A stretch of 64,000 nt of DNA from an uncultured Oceanospirillaceae bacterium. Lineage in GTDB: Bacteria > Pseudomonadota > Gammaproteobacteria > Pseudomonadales > Balneatricaceae. The notes beneath the pieces are model-generated. The model had not been told where the DNA came from. It searched no databases and saw only the letters and a list, made by a program, of their open reading frames with translations. The stretch covers positions 1 to 64,000 of the forward strand of contig CAKZOD010000005.1 in assembly GCA_937136055.1 (NCBI GenBank), given 5' to 3'. This document shows, one piece after another, positions 38,969 through 48,637 of the stretch. Numbering within the stretch: position 1 is the first letter of the stretch; each line of letters begins with the position of its first letter. The position numbers and the translations under genes are program-made.

Positions 38969-39772
38969 TTAATGAATCACTGGGCTTTCATGTCCATTAT
39001 CTGGGAAGATAATTTGCCCTTGAGAATCAAAAGCTAAAGCCCCCTTTTCCGTAGCTATTTCCAACAAGTGATCAATCACCATTTGCGTAATATGACTGCT
39101 AATAATAATGCCAGCCGGTGGGTCATTCTCAAACACTTCATCAATCACTAGATTATCCGCTCTAAGCGCTAGTAACAAAGGATTGTCATCAATTAATGGG
39201 GCTATCTCTTCTGGCGTAAACACACTGTGACTACCCGCCACTTGAATTACCAACGAGTAGGCATCTAATACTTGAGTATCTAATTGCTGCAGAAAATCCG
39301 ACTCAGCGCCTAATAAAATATTGCTCAGCTGGCTCGCTTGTTGTTGAGATAAGTTATTCACTGCAGATTTAGAAATGCTGTAATCAATTTTTGTCAGCTC
39401 AATTTGATCGACAGCTTCTACTTCACTACTCTCTATCTTCATTTCACCATTGGCATCAACTTCTAACCAACCATAATGCACTGCACTATCAAGCAATACT
39501 TCAATTGCCGCATTATGAATATTGACGGCAATGATATTCGCTGCACAAGGATTCTCAGCCTCCTTAGGGTCTTTTATCAAACCACCCGCTCTAGCTGCCA
39601 GTAAAGTTGAGTCTTGAACAACTATTTCTGCCAATTGATCTGTTTCAATCCGTAGCGATGATGCACATAGATTTTCAGCGCAAAACAAGGGCTGCTCCCC
39701 CGATTTTTGCTGCAGAATTTTCACGTATTCTGTACGTAACTCCTCCAGAATATCGGTCAAAATCTGACTCAT
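38969..39772 (-). CDS. Hypothetical acidic protein (267 aa)
   Basis: A 267-residue frame starting MSQILTDILEELRTEYVKIL, with GAGGGG about 10 nt upstream. The protein is very acidic, has no signal peptide or membrane segment, and shows a weak internal likeness: NPCAANIIAVNIHNAAIEVLLDSAV in the first half and PAGIIISSHITQMVIDHLLEIA in the second, each preceded by LLxxRAxxL(V/I). This suggests two related helical halves. I do not recognise the family. Confidence 0.7.
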   Translation of the reverse strand: MSQILTDILEELRTEYVKILQQKSGEQPLFCAENLCASSLRIETDQLAEIVVQDSTLLAARAGGLIKDPKEAENPCAANIIAVNIHNAAIEVLLDSAVHYGWLEVDANGEMKIESSEVEAVDQIELTKIDYSISKSAVNNLSQQQASQLSNILLGAESDFLQQLDTQVLDAYSLVIQVAGSHSVFTPEEIAPLIDDNPLLLALRADNLVIDEVFENDPPAGIIISSHITQMVIDHLLEIATEKGALAFDSQGQIIFPDNGHESPVIH

Positions 39773-40095
39773 ATACCGTGTCCCCTCTCATAAATACTAT
39801 ATTCTTGTTTAAAGAGTTTTTTGTTACTGCTCTCTAAGCACGAGCAAACTCTTTTTGGGTCTTTTAAATACCCTTATATTTGGTAGCACTAGGGCTAACT
39901 TTTACACTGATTTAAAGCACTAAGCTCTACCGCTTTAATCTATATACCTTTAATCTATATCTCTTTAAACCAGGTAAATTTTAACCGTATAACTTTAAAG
40001 CACACCTATAGCTTGTTTTTTAACTCTAGTGTCTCGCTATCTTTCTAATCTATTACCATGTATTCAATTTCAAATATCTAACCACGGCTGAAATA
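39773..40095. repeat. AT-rich intergenic region with a short 15-bp tandem repeat
   Basis: CTTTAATCTATATAC (39933-39947) is followed directly by CTTTAATCTATATCT (39948-39962) and a decayed third start CTTTAAACC. The rest of the 323-bp gap shows no gene. Confidence 0.5.
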
Positions 40096-40734
40096 TCAAT
40101 GAAATGTTATACCTATTGGAGTCACTTCACTTTTAATTTCATCGAAGTAATCTCTTAATTCAGAAAGCGGTTTCAAGGCATAATCAACAGGATCTGCAGG
40201 CGTTTCCACCCAATCTAATGCCCATATCTTAGTCATTAGCTCATATTCACCAATTAAAGCGTCAAGAAAAATCATGACCGCTTCAACCCTCGGGTCTGTT
40301 TCCAGCACCTCAGGCACATAAGGCATATAAACAGTTAAATGCAATTTGTTGTCACTGTTTTTCAGTGCAAACCAAAAATCCGAGAGCTCACACATTTCTC
40401 CACCTACACTGATACTGTTAGGTATAGGGTCATAACGGTGGTTGAAGGCTTTGAATTTAATACCTTCCACGGTTGGCGCTGCACCAACGAGAGAGAGCAC
40501 AGAGTGAATAGACTCAGGATAACCATCGCAGCCAAATATCATTTCTATTGGGCCCTCTTCATCAGCTTCAAAATGAAAGGTTAAGTTTTCATCGATGAGC
40601 TGAAGCTTATCTCGGTAATCTCCCAATAGAAGCTCAGCGCTAAACTGATTATCATCTCGGCTATCAAGCACTTGCTCGATGGTCGTTTCTAGCTTTAGCC
40701 AGAACTCTTCTATTTCCTTTGCATTATGCTGCAT
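40096..40734 (-). CDS. Hypothetical soluble protein (212 aa)
   Basis: A 212-residue acidic frame starting MQHNAKEIEEFWLKLETTIE. It contains GPIEMIFGCDGYPESIHSVL and later LTVYMPYVPEVLETDPRVEAVM, a mixed alpha/beta look with several aromatic residues, and no signal peptide or membrane segment. The pattern is reminiscent of small conserved proteins of unknown role, but I cannot name a family with confidence. It lies downstream of dcd on the same strand. Confidence 0.7.
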   Translation of the reverse strand: MQHNAKEIEEFWLKLETTIEQVLDSRDDNQFSAELLLGDYRDKLQLIDENLTFHFEADEEGPIEMIFGCDGYPESIHSVLSLVGAAPTVEGIKFKAFNHRYDPIPNSISVGGEMCELSDFWFALKNSDNKLHLTVYMPYVPEVLETDPRVEAVMIFLDALIGEYELMTKIWALDWVETPADPVDYALKPLSELRDYFDEIKSEVTPIGITFH

Positions 40735-40844
40735 TAGCTATCTTTCTCACTACTCTCAATATGCTCGTTAAAGCACTCATTACCCCTTCTCTTTATTATT
40801 AAAGAGAAGGGGTATCACTCTATCTGTAAATCTTAAACCTAGGA

Positions 40845-41411
40845 CTAGGTTCTAGGAACAACCACCCCAGTTTGTCCTTGGTATTTTCCGGCCCGATCTG
40901 CATAAGATGTTTCACAAATCTCTGAAGCACCTAAAAACAACATCTGCGCAACGCCTTCATTAGCATAAATTTTTGCAGGCAATGGCGTAGTGTTGGAGAA
41001 CTCCAACGTCACATGTCCTTCCCATTCAGGCTCTAAAGGTGTCACATTGACAATAATACCACAGCGCGCATAAGTGCTTTTGCCAAGGCAAACTGTTAGC
41101 ACGTCTCTTGGAATTTTGAAATACTCAACCGTTCTAGCTAGTGCGAATGAATTCGGTGGAATAATACAAACATCTGATTGCACATCGACAAAGCTCTCTG
41201 GATCGAAATTCTTAGGATCTACGATAGAGGAGTTGATGTTCGTAAAAATTTTAAACTCATTTGCACAACGCACATCGTAACCATAGCTCGATGTGCCATA
41301 AGAGATTATCGCCTCTCCATCGACATTTCTAACTTGCTCATCTGCAAAAGGTTGTATCATGTCGTGCTGTTGCGCCATTTGGCGAATCCAACGATCAGCT
41401 TTTATTCCCAT
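40845..41411 (-). CDS. dcd: dCTP deaminase
   Basis: Dcd deaminates dCTP to dUTP, feeding thymidylate synthesis. I place the start at ATG 41411 ([22 protein letters not shown]), giving 188 residues as in Pseudomonas-type enzymes; a GTG four codons earlier is less likely. Conserved blocks include [29 protein letters not shown] with the Ser-x-x-Arg catalytic region, and [24 protein letters not shown] with the catalytic glutamate. It follows mrp in the same direction, a common pairing in this class. Confidence 0.95.
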   Translation of the reverse strand: MGIKADRWIRQMAQQHDMIQPFADEQVRNVDGEAIISYGTSSYGYDVRCANEFKIFTNINSSIVDPKNFDPESFVDVQSDVCIIPPNSFALARTVEYFKIPRDVLTVCLGKSTYARCGIIVNVTPLEPEWEGHVTLEFSNTTPLPAKIYANEGVAQMLFLGASEICETSYADRAGKYQGQTGVVVPRT

Positions 41412-41547
41412 TTTTTTATCCACTTATGTATCAAAAATCGTATATTATATCTTTTTTTCGCAAAATTTGTCTGCTTAAAACACACAACCTTGCCTATATT
41501 TAAGCTGCTTTCAAAGCGACTGCCACAGCAAATATCAAAGCCATATA

Positions 41548-42633
41548 TTAGTCATCAACAATCGACAACACCGGTCCTGCTTTACTACTTTGCGCCAGCT
41601 GATGAAGCCTAGCACCAAGCTTTCTGGCAATACCACGATAACGCTCTGCAATAGCCCCTTCAGGGTCTGACAATACAGAAGGCTCACCGGAATCCGCTTG
41701 TGTCCGAATAGCGATATCCAATGGCAACTCGCCGAGTAGCTCACTTTGGTAGTCATTAGCAATTCGCTCACCACCACCTGCACCAAAAATGTGCTCTTGA
41801 TGGCCACAATTAGAGCATACATGAACACTCATATTCTCAATAACACCCAGCACTGGAATATCCACTTTGCGGAACATTTCTATTCCACGCTTCGCATCTA
41901 ATAGCGCGATATCTTGAGGTGTTGTAACAACAACAGAGGCCGTCATAGGCACTTTCTGAGAAAGGGTTAACTGAATATCACCCGTACCTGGAGGCATATC
42001 GATAATCAAATAATCGAGCTCGCCCCACTGTGTTTGATTAACCATTTGAGCAATAGCACCGCTTGCCATTGGCCCACGCCACACCATCGCTGTACCATCA
42101 TCAATCATATAAGCGATAGACATCGATTGAATACCGTGCGCCATAATTGGCAACATTTTATCTTCACCTAACGGCTGTGGGTGAGTCCCAGGAGCCACCG
42201 ATAACATCATCCCCTGACTCGGGCCATAGATATCGGCATCTAAAATCCCAACACTGGCACCTTCTGCAACAAGCGCTAACGCCAAATTAACTGAAGTTGT
42301 CGATTTACCAACCCCTCCTTTACCTGAAGAGACAGCGACAATGTTCTTGACGTTAGTTAAGCTTTCCACTTGCGCTTTTTGCTTCGCACCAATTATTTGA
42401 TGAGAAATATTTACAGTAAAATTACTGACTCCTGCATCCATTACTAATTGCTTCAGCGTTTCATGTAGTTGGCTTACCTCACCTTGGTTTGGATAGGGAA
42501 AAACTAGCTCTAATTTCAGTTCTTCTTTTTCCCACCCAATCGATTTAACAATATCTGCACTAAACAAATCTGTTGCTAAATAGGGATCTTGATACTGGGA
42601 TAATGCAGTTTTTACTGCGGTCAAATCATTCAT
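41548..42633 (-). CDS. apbC: Mrp/ApbC-type Fe-S cluster carrier ATPase
   Basis: ApbC/Mrp is a MinD-like P-loop ATPase that binds and transfers Fe-S clusters. The 361 residues show an N-terminal DUF59-type domain (about 1-90), the deviant Walker A GKGGVGKS (104-111), DADIYGPSQG, and the CxxC pair in HVCSNCGHQEHIFGAGGG that binds the cluster at the dimer interface. It lies 30 bp after trmA and upstream of dcd. The divergent metG 2.2 kb away recalls the classic mrp-metG neighbourhood, here separated by trmA and a HopJ gene. Confidence 0.94.
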   Translation of the reverse strand: MNDLTAVKTALSQYQDPYLATDLFSADIVKSIGWEKEELKLELVFPYPNQGEVSQLHETLKQLVMDAGVSNFTVNISHQIIGAKQKAQVESLTNVKNIVAVSSGKGGVGKSTTSVNLALALVAEGASVGILDADIYGPSQGMMLSVAPGTHPQPLGEDKMLPIMAHGIQSMSIAYMIDDGTAMVWRGPMASGAIAQMVNQTQWGELDYLIIDMPPGTGDIQLTLSQKVPMTASVVVTTPQDIALLDAKRGIEMFRKVDIPVLGVIENMSVHVCSNCGHQEHIFGAGGGERIANDYQSELLGELPLDIAIRTQADSGEPSVLSDPEGAIAERYRGIARKLGARLHQLAQSSKAGPVLSIVDD

Positions 42634-42663
42634 AGCGACGCCTTTTGCTCTATCAGCTCAATC

Positions 42664-43782
42664 TTATTTGCGCGTTAAAAAAACACCCACTTCGAGGTGG
42701 TCGGTGTAAGGAAATTGATCAAAAATCGCAAAGCGATCAATTTTATGAGTTTCACACAGCACTAACAAATTTAATTGCAAGGTTGCCGGGTTACAAGAGA
42801 TATAAACAATGTTGTCATAGTTTGCTATCTGCTTAACGGTTTCGCCATCTAAGCCTGCACGTGGCGGGTCAACTAACACTGTTGAAAAATCGTAATCTGT
42901 TAGATCAATATTTTTTTCACGCAACCTGCGAAAACTTCTAACGCCTTGCAACGCCTGAGAAAACTCTTCACTCGACATACGTAAAATTGTCACATTGTCG
43001 ATGTTATTTTCTTTAATATTATACTGTGCAGAGTTAACCGAGGTTTTAGATATTTCAGTAGCAACAACATTGTTAAAGTTGCGTGCTAAAGGCAAACTAA
43101 AATTACCGTTACCACAATAAAGCTCAACTAAATCACCTGACTGACCTTGAGTAACATCAAGCGCCCAGTGCAACATTTTTTTACAAACTTGCGCATTGGG
43201 CTGAGTGAAGCTATTTTCAACTTGCTGATAGATCATTTCACTTTGATCAATCTGCATTTTTTCAATCACATAATCTTTATCTAATACTATCTTAGTCTTT
43301 CTAGCACGACCAATTAAACTCACCTTTTGACCTGCACTTGAACATTTTCTCAATGCTTCTTGTAGCGTTTGTGCGGCACTTAGCCACTCATCATCCAGCG
43401 CTTTGTGGTAGAGCAAACTAATCAGCAATTCACCACTGAGCGTACTTAAAAAATCAATTTGAAAAAGCTTATGCTTAAGCATTTCATTAGGTTTGATCAA
43501 CGCCAACAATTCGAACATGTGCTGCTGAATGATTTCGCTCGCCATCGGGCATTGTGTGATATTAGTATGTTCATGGCGGCTACCCGGCGTGAACATAACG
43601 TAATTAATATCATCACCCTCGTGCCACACTCTAAACTCGATGCGCATACGGTAGGCGGTTTTAGGTGACTCAAAGGATTCAATTGAAGGGATTGAAAAGC
43701 GTTCAAACTGCGCTTCTATTTGCTCTTTTTTCTGTTCAAGTAACGTATTATATTGATCAGGTTGTATATTCGGTTGTGACAT
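42664..43782 (-). CDS. trmA: tRNA (uracil-54-C5)-methyltransferase
   Basis: TrmA makes 5-methyluridine at position 54 of almost all tRNAs using S-adenosylmethionine. The 372 residues include the SAM-binding VELYCGNGNFSLPLA, the catalytic region VLVDPPRAGLDGETV and the nucleophile cysteine in IVYISCNPATLQ. There is no TRAM domain and no Fe-S cysteine cluster, which separates it from RlmD and RlmC relatives. GAGG lies 6 nt before the ATG. Confidence 0.96.
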   Translation of the reverse strand: MSQPNIQPDQYNTLLEQKKEQIEAQFERFSIPSIESFESPKTAYRMRIEFRVWHEGDDINYVMFTPGSRHEHTNITQCPMASEIIQQHMFELLALIKPNEMLKHKLFQIDFLSTLSGELLISLLYHKALDDEWLSAAQTLQEALRKCSSAGQKVSLIGRARKTKIVLDKDYVIEKMQIDQSEMIYQQVENSFTQPNAQVCKKMLHWALDVTQGQSGDLVELYCGNGNFSLPLARNFNNVVATEISKTSVNSAQYNIKENNIDNVTILRMSSEEFSQALQGVRSFRRLREKNIDLTDYDFSTVLVDPPRAGLDGETVKQIANYDNIVYISCNPATLQLNLLVLCETHKIDRFAIFDQFPYTDHLEVGVFLTRK

Positions 43783-44288
43783 TGATGCCTCAAGGTAACA
43801 CTAAGAAGATATTGATATTTACTAGATGAGAATTCGGCAAGTTATATTTAGCACAAAGATCGAGAAGCGCTTTGCATAGGGCTCTCATCAATAAGAGCAC
43901 TTATGATAGTTACGTTTATTAAAATAACATTTTAAAAAGCAGCGACTATCAACAATCACTATCAAATGTGCTTTCAAAGGTATTTTACATCTCAATCAGC
44001 TAAAACGGTTCCCAAGGTAGGCTTATCAAATCCTCCCTCTTCAACCAAGGCCCCTCGGCTAGATCATGTTGTACATTTTTCACTAAAATCACGGAGAGAC
44101 TTACACACAAATACAGCCCAATTTACGCGACATGAAAAGAGGCTACATTCTAAATCAAAACACAATCTAAACCTAAAATTAAATTGTATTTTTTGTGCAT
44201 TTCACACAGTAACGAACGGCGCTTTTTAGTACATATACATGCACTAAAAGACGCCTATATTATCGAATACTGAGCGTAATGCTTTCGT
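43783..44288. other. 506-bp region with no convincing gene
   Basis: An 87-codon plus-strand frame (43966-44229) lacks a ribosome site and has an improbable composition, so I do not call it a gene. A long imperfect hairpin at about 44219-44256 (GGCGCTTTTTAGT / ACTAAAAGACGCC, one mismatch) lies just past the hopJ-like stop and may end its transcript, though it has no T-run. Confidence 0.4.
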
Positions 44289-44642
44289 TTACTTTAAACG
44301 CAACGCTGGGCTTGAAAATTTAACGCCATCCCAACCAAACTCTATAAACGCCCTGATATTCTTATGATCTTTGCCTTCTGGCGTCTCTAGAACATCTTTG
44401 TAAAACTGCCCAAAGCAACACAACGTGTGCTCTTTGTCTAACTTATTTAAGTACGCGAAACTGAGGATTTTTAACGACCCTTCATTTTGACCTACTGCAT
44501 TGTTGATCATCTTTGCACCAATGCCGTTGCGAAACGAGCACGGGGTAAAAGAATAATTTTCACTTATCACTGCCATTGTGTCTTCAAAATCTACCTTACC
44601 ATCCCTTAAGGCATCTAGATATTGCATTACGCTTATAGACAT
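44289..44642 (-). CDS. HopJ-family protein
   Basis: The 117-residue protein matches the HopJ type III effector family pattern: VDFEDTMAVISENYSFTPCSF, the NEGSLKILSFAYLNKL block and PEGKDHKNIRAFIEFGWDGVKF. The family is named after a Pseudomonas effector candidate but is widespread in non-pathogenic aquatic bacteria, where its role is unknown. Type III secretion genes are absent here, so an effector role is not supported. It stands alone, divergent from metG. Confidence 0.85.
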   Translation of the reverse strand: MSISVMQYLDALRDGKVDFEDTMAVISENYSFTPCSFRNGIGAKMINNAVGQNEGSLKILSFAYLNKLDKEHTLCCFGQFYKDVLETPEGKDHKNIRAFIEFGWDGVKFSSPALRLK

Positions 44643-44812
44643 TATTTATTCTCAAACTTCAATTTTTGTAATCGCTAAAAATCAGCGTTCGACATATTAC
44701 ACTATTGTTAGAAATATTAAACTATAGCCTTTATATATCTCGATTTTAAAAAAATTTAACTTTTCAATAAATTTAGTTCATTAAGTCTGCTTTTAGCCGT
44801 AAACTACGTTTT

Positions 44813-44841
44813 TTGATTCGCGATACTTTAGCTACTATTTT
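44813..44841 (+). promoter_or_regulatory. Candidate sigma-70 promoter of metG
   Basis: TTGATT (44813-44818), a 17-nt spacer and TATTTT (44836-44841) end about 33 nt before the metG ATG. The spacing is ideal and the boxes are moderate matches. Confidence 0.45.
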
Positions 44842-44874
44842 CGCCAAACCTTCGTTTAAATACAGTCGAGCATT

Positions 44875-46911
44875 ATGTCAGATAACCAACGTAAAATTTT
44901 AGTCACTAGCGCATTACCTTATGCCAATGGCGCTATACACTTAGGTCACCTTTTAGAGTACATCCAAACCGATATTTGGGTGCGCTTTCAAAAACAACGA
45001 GGTCATAATTGTACTTATGTTTGTGCAGATGATGCTCACGGCACGCCTATCATGCTTAAAGCTGATCAAATGGGTATCACACCTCAGGCCCTGATTGATC
45101 AAACAAGTGAAGAGCATCAACGTGACTTCAGTAAATTTTTAATTGGTTTCGATAATTTTTACTCGACCCACTCCGATGAGAACCGCGATTTCTCAGCGAT
45201 GATTTACACTGCGCTGCGTGACAAAGGCCACATTGACAAAAAGACTATCACTCAAGCTTACGACCCTGAAAAAGAAATGTTCTTACCCGATCGTTTCGTT
45301 AAAGGCGATTGCCCAAAGTGTGATGCTAAAGATCAATACGGTGACAACTGCGAAAAATGCGGTGCTACCTACAGCCCTGTAGAGCTTAAAAATGCGTATT
45401 CAGCTGTTTCAGGTGCTAAGCCAGTTGAAAAAGAATCAGAACATTATTTCTTCAAACTTGGCGATTTTGAAAACTTCTTACGTGACTGGGTAGACAATCA
45501 CGTTCAAGAACAAATGAAAAACAAGCTTAACGAGTGGTTTGATGCAGGCTTACAAAACTGGGATATCTCTAGAGATGCACCTTACTGGGGCTTTGAAATC
45601 CCGGATGCGCCAGGTAAGTATTTCTACGTATGGTTAGACGCCCCTATAGGCTACATGGCAAGCTTCAAAAACTGGTGTGATAAGCATCAAGTTGACTTTG
45701 ACGAATACTGGAACAAAGACTCTCAAACAGAGCTATACCATTTCATCGGTAAAGATATCGCCTATTTCCATTCGCTATTTTGGCCTGCAATGCTTGAAGG
45801 TGCTGGATTGCGCAAACCTAGTGGCGTTTTCTGTCATGGTTTTGTGACCGTAGAAGGTCAAAAAATGTCGAAGTCTCGTGGCACTTTCATCATGGCAGAG
45901 ACCTATTTAAATCACCTACGCCCAGAGTATTTACGTTATTACTTTGCCGCTAAGCTTGGTTCAGGGATTGACGATATCGATCTCAACCTAGAAGACTTCC
46001 GCTTGAGAGTGAATGCAGACCTTGTTAACAAAGTCATTAACATTGCCTCTCGCTGCGCAGGATTCATTAACAAAAAGTTCGATGGCGTACTCTCTTCAGA
46101 AATTGCAGAGCCTGAGCTATTTCAAAGTGCAATTAGCAAGAGCGAATTGATCGCTGAGCTTTATGAAACTCGTGAATACTCTAAAGCAATGCGTGAAATC
46201 ATGCACATTGCAGACCAAGCAAATCAATACATCGACACTGCAGAACCTTGGGTATTAGCAAAACAAGAAGGCAGCGAAAAAGCCGTTCAAGATTGCTGTT
46301 CAATGGGCATAAACCTTTTCAAAATTATTTGCGCCTACCTCGCACCTGTCCTACCGGATGTCGCGAAAGATGCACAGGCATTTTTGAATCTAGACGACTT
46401 TGCTTGGCAAGAAATCTCTAAGCCGCTGCTTAGCCACAAAATCAATAAATTTAAACCACTTATGCAGCGCGTTGAAGAAGACAAAGTTAACGCTATTGTA
46501 GAAGAGACAAAGCAGAATCTTGCAGCTCTAGAAGAAGCCACTGCAAAAGCCTCTGTAAGTGAATTACAGCAAGAACCTATCGCAGAGACTATTGAGTTTG
46601 CTGATTTTGCAAAAGTTGACTTACGTGTCGCTGAAATTGTAAATGCGGAACATGTTAAAAAGGCAAACAAACTGCTGCGCTTAACCCTAAGCCTTGGGGA
46701 TGAGACCCGCAATGTTTTTGCTGGTATTAAATCCGCTTATAAACCGGAAGATCTTATCGGCAAACACACCATTATGGTTGCCAACTTAGCAACCCGCACA
46801 ATGAAGTTTGGCGATTCTGAAGGTATGGTATTAGCGGCAGGCCCAGGTGGTGAGGATTTATGGATTTTAGAGCCTCACCAAGGTGCCAAAGCCGGTATGC
46901 GCGTTAAGTAA
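44875..46911 (+). CDS. metG: Methionyl-tRNA synthetase
   Basis: MetG charges both initiator and elongator tRNA-Met. The 678-residue protein is the long dimeric form: class I signature AIHLGHLLE (HIGH-like), two zinc-knuckle cysteine pairs in [17 protein letters not shown], the KMSKS loop in [12 protein letters not shown], an anticodon-binding helical region, and a C-terminal EMAP/Trbp-type tRNA-binding domain ([14 protein letters not shown] onward, about residues 575-678). No defects were seen. A long hairpin follows the stop. Confidence 0.97.
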   Translation: MSDNQRKILVTSALPYANGAIHLGHLLEYIQTDIWVRFQKQRGHNCTYVCADDAHGTPIMLKADQMGITPQALIDQTSEEHQRDFSKFLIGFDNFYSTHSDENRDFSAMIYTALRDKGHIDKKTITQAYDPEKEMFLPDRFVKGDCPKCDAKDQYGDNCEKCGATYSPVELKNAYSAVSGAKPVEKESEHYFFKLGDFENFLRDWVDNHVQEQMKNKLNEWFDAGLQNWDISRDAPYWGFEIPDAPGKYFYVWLDAPIGYMASFKNWCDKHQVDFDEYWNKDSQTELYHFIGKDIAYFHSLFWPAMLEGAGLRKPSGVFCHGFVTVEGQKMSKSRGTFIMAETYLNHLRPEYLRYYFAAKLGSGIDDIDLNLEDFRLRVNADLVNKVINIASRCAGFINKKFDGVLSSEIAEPELFQSAISKSELIAELYETREYSKAMREIMHIADQANQYIDTAEPWVLAKQEGSEKAVQDCCSMGINLFKIICAYLAPVLPDVAKDAQAFLNLDDFAWQEISKPLLSHKINKFKPLMQRVEEDKVNAIVEETKQNLAALEEATAKASVSELQQEPIAETIEFADFAKVDLRVAEIVNAEHVKKANKLLRLTLSLGDETRNVFAGIKSAYKPEDLIGKHTIMVANLATRTMKFGDSEGMVLAAGPGGEDLWILEPHQGAKAGMRVK

Positions 46912-46938
46912 TTAATTTATACTTATACAAGCAACCCC

Positions 46939-46972
46939 CTCTTGTGCTGGTAAAACAATACCGGCACAAGAG
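46939..46972. other. 14-bp hairpin downstream of metG without a T-run
   Basis: CTCTTGTGCTGGTA (46939-46952) pairs with TACCGGCACAAGAG (46959-46972) with a single G-T pair and a 6-nt loop. It is followed by AAATAGAT, not a T-run, so a standard terminator is unlikely. It may protect the metG mRNA 3' end or influence bluB. Confidence 0.5.
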
Positions 46973-47097
46973 AAATAGATAAACCACATCCTCATTACTC
47001 GCTCCATCTTGCCTAATATCTCCAATTTTCTATCTGCCGATTGCACATAATCGATAACTAAGAGATTATGCGCCTTTGAAATAAATACACGGCTCAG

Positions 47098-47736
47098 ATG
47101 AAAGAATTTAGCAAACAAGACAGCAAGCTGCTTGAAGATATAATGTTACACCGACGAGATGTGCGAGGTAATCGCTTCTTAGACAAAGCGATTGACCCAT
47201 CAAGTCTTGAGAAAATACTCTTTGCTGCTGTGAATGCTCCTTCTGTAGGTTTTTCTCAACCTTGGGAGTTTGTAGTAATTACTGACAAAGCGCGTAAAAA
47301 CGCTATAAAAGACAACTTTGATCAATCCAAGTCAAGTGAGAAAAAGCTATTTAGCGAGCAACAACAAGCACAATATTCACAACTCAAACTTGAGGGTATC
47401 CACGAGGCACCTGTCAATATCGCTGTTTTTTACAAGCCAAGTGAAGAACCCGTACTCGGTCAAAGCTGTATGCAAGAGGTAGGGCCTTACAGTGTTGTTT
47501 GTGCTGTCCAAAACATGTGGTTAATGGCAAGAGCACTCAATATAGGCCTTGGCTGGGTTAGTATCCTAAACCCAGAGAACGTCAAGAAAATACTCTCGGC
47601 GCCACAAGAAAATCAACTGATCGCCTATTTATGCCTTGGCTATGTTGACTATTTTTATGATACGCCAGAACTTGAACGCAAGCAGTGGAATAAACGCAAA
47701 TCTCTTGAAAGCCTGATTTATAAAGATAGCTATTAA
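47098..47736 (+). CDS. bluB: 5,6-dimethylbenzimidazole synthase
   Basis: BluB, a flavin-destroying member of the nitroreductase fold, turns reduced FMN into 5,6-dimethylbenzimidazole, the lower ligand of cobalamin. The 212 residues include RRDVRGNRFLDKAID, AAVNAPSVGFSQPWEFVVI and LNIGLGWVSILNP, which match BluB rather than ordinary nitroreductases. No ribosome site is obvious but the N-terminal FSKQDSKLLEDIMLHRRDV aligns with family starts. No other cobalamin gene and no recognisable cobalamin riboswitch is in the window. Confidence 0.88.
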   Translation: MKEFSKQDSKLLEDIMLHRRDVRGNRFLDKAIDPSSLEKILFAAVNAPSVGFSQPWEFVVITDKARKNAIKDNFDQSKSSEKKLFSEQQQAQYSQLKLEGIHEAPVNIAVFYKPSEEPVLGQSCMQEVGPYSVVCAVQNMWLMARALNIGLGWVSILNPENVKKILSAPQENQLIAYLCLGYVDYFYDTPELERKQWNKRKSLESLIYKDSY

Positions 47737-47791
47737 CCGCAGCCACTCACACAAAACTGCTTGCGCTATATTTTTCAATTCGCCAATTAAA

Positions 47792-47837
47792 AAGCACTTT
47801 TAAATTTAAAAGTGCTTGCTCAAATTTCTTTTTGAGC
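47792..47837. terminator. Palindromic terminator pair between bluB and the receiver protein
   Basis: A 26-bp perfect palindrome spans 47792-47817 (arms AAGCACTTTTAAA and its complement). Directly beside it is a second hairpin, GCTCAAA (47818-47824) with TTTGAGC (47831-47837). On the minus strand the palindrome is followed by TTTTTAATT, fitting termination of the receiver gene. Confidence 0.7.
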
Positions 47838-47839
47838 TG

Positions 47840-48637
47840 TTAGTCTTGGAACATTTTTATCATAATCGTTTTCACATTAGTGGTATCAAACGGTTTATCT
47901 AAAATCGCATCAACACCTGCTTCGCGCACCTTCTCTAGATGACTATCCTTGGCCTCAGAAGTCACCATTAAAATCGGCACATGCGCATGACTTTGCGAAG
48001 CCCTTACATACTGGGTAAGCTCAATCCCATTGACTTGGGGCATATTATAATCAGTCACCAACAAATCAATTTCATTATCGTTGAGGTACTCAATGGCAAA
48101 GCTGCCATCTGAAAACTCTTTGATATTATTGAGACCTAAATTCATTAACACTTTCGAAATCGCTTTACGTGCAAGTGTGCTGTCATCAACTAACGCAACT
48201 CGTAAGGTGTTTACATCATAATTTTCTAGGTATAAATCTTCTTTATTGATGAATGCCGTTGCTGAACGTAGCGCTCGCTTAAGTGCAACCTGCTCAAAAG
48301 GCTTAGTCAATATCGCTAAAATGCCTGATTGCTTGAATACTTCTAATTGATCTCGGCGCTGCTCACTGGAAATCAAAATAAAAGGAATATTGACGTAGTC
48401 ATCATATTTACGAAGCATATGCAGCAATTCAATTGCAGTTCCATCTTTATAATGCAAATTCGAAATAATGACATCGGGCGGATACTTTGTGATTTTGCTC
48501 AACGCACCTAGCTTTGCCTCAACCACTTCAATATTGGTGACATTTTCTTCGTTTAATTTTTTTACGATCAAGTTCTGCTGCATTTTAGATGGCTCTATAA
48601 GCAGAACACTGAGTTCAGATGGGTTTAGTTCTTCCAT
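47840..48637 (-). CDS. Tandem-receiver (REC-REC) response regulator without output domain
   Basis: The ATG at 48637 (AGGA about 7 nt upstream) gives 265 residues made only of two receiver domains. The second (about 145-265) is complete: Asp151-Asp152, phosphoacceptor Asp196 in VTDYNMPQVNG, Thr226 and Lys248. The first (about 10-130) is degenerate: Asn60 replaces the phosphoacceptor Asp (VIISNLHYKDG), and Glu15-Pro16 replaces the acidic pair, while Lys112 remains. CheY-like second domains of this kind often act by protein contact. No kinase gene is adjacent, so the input is unknown. Confidence 0.85.
   Translation of the reverse strand: MEELNPSELSVLLIEPSKMQQNLIVKKLNEENVTNIEVVEAKLGALSKITKYPPDVIISNLHYKDGTAIELLHMLRKYDDYVNIPFILISSEQRRDQLEVFKQSGILAILTKPFEQVALKRALRSATAFINKEDLYLENYDVNTLRVALVDDSTLARKAISKVLMNLGLNNIKEFSDGSFAIEYLNDNEIDLLVTDYNMPQVNGIELTQYVRASQSHAHVPILMVTSEAKDSHLEKVREAGVDAILDKPFDTTNVKTIMIKMFQD

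Noticed and set aside
43966..44229. Plus-strand 87-codon frame upstream of metG
   Set aside because: No ribosome site, low-complexity Ser/His/Lys composition and no similarity to any family I know; listed only as part of the intergenic region.
46912..47097. Possible cobalamin riboswitch before bluB
   Set aside because: No B12-box-like sequence was found; the only structure is the hairpin after metG, which does not resemble the riboswitch core.
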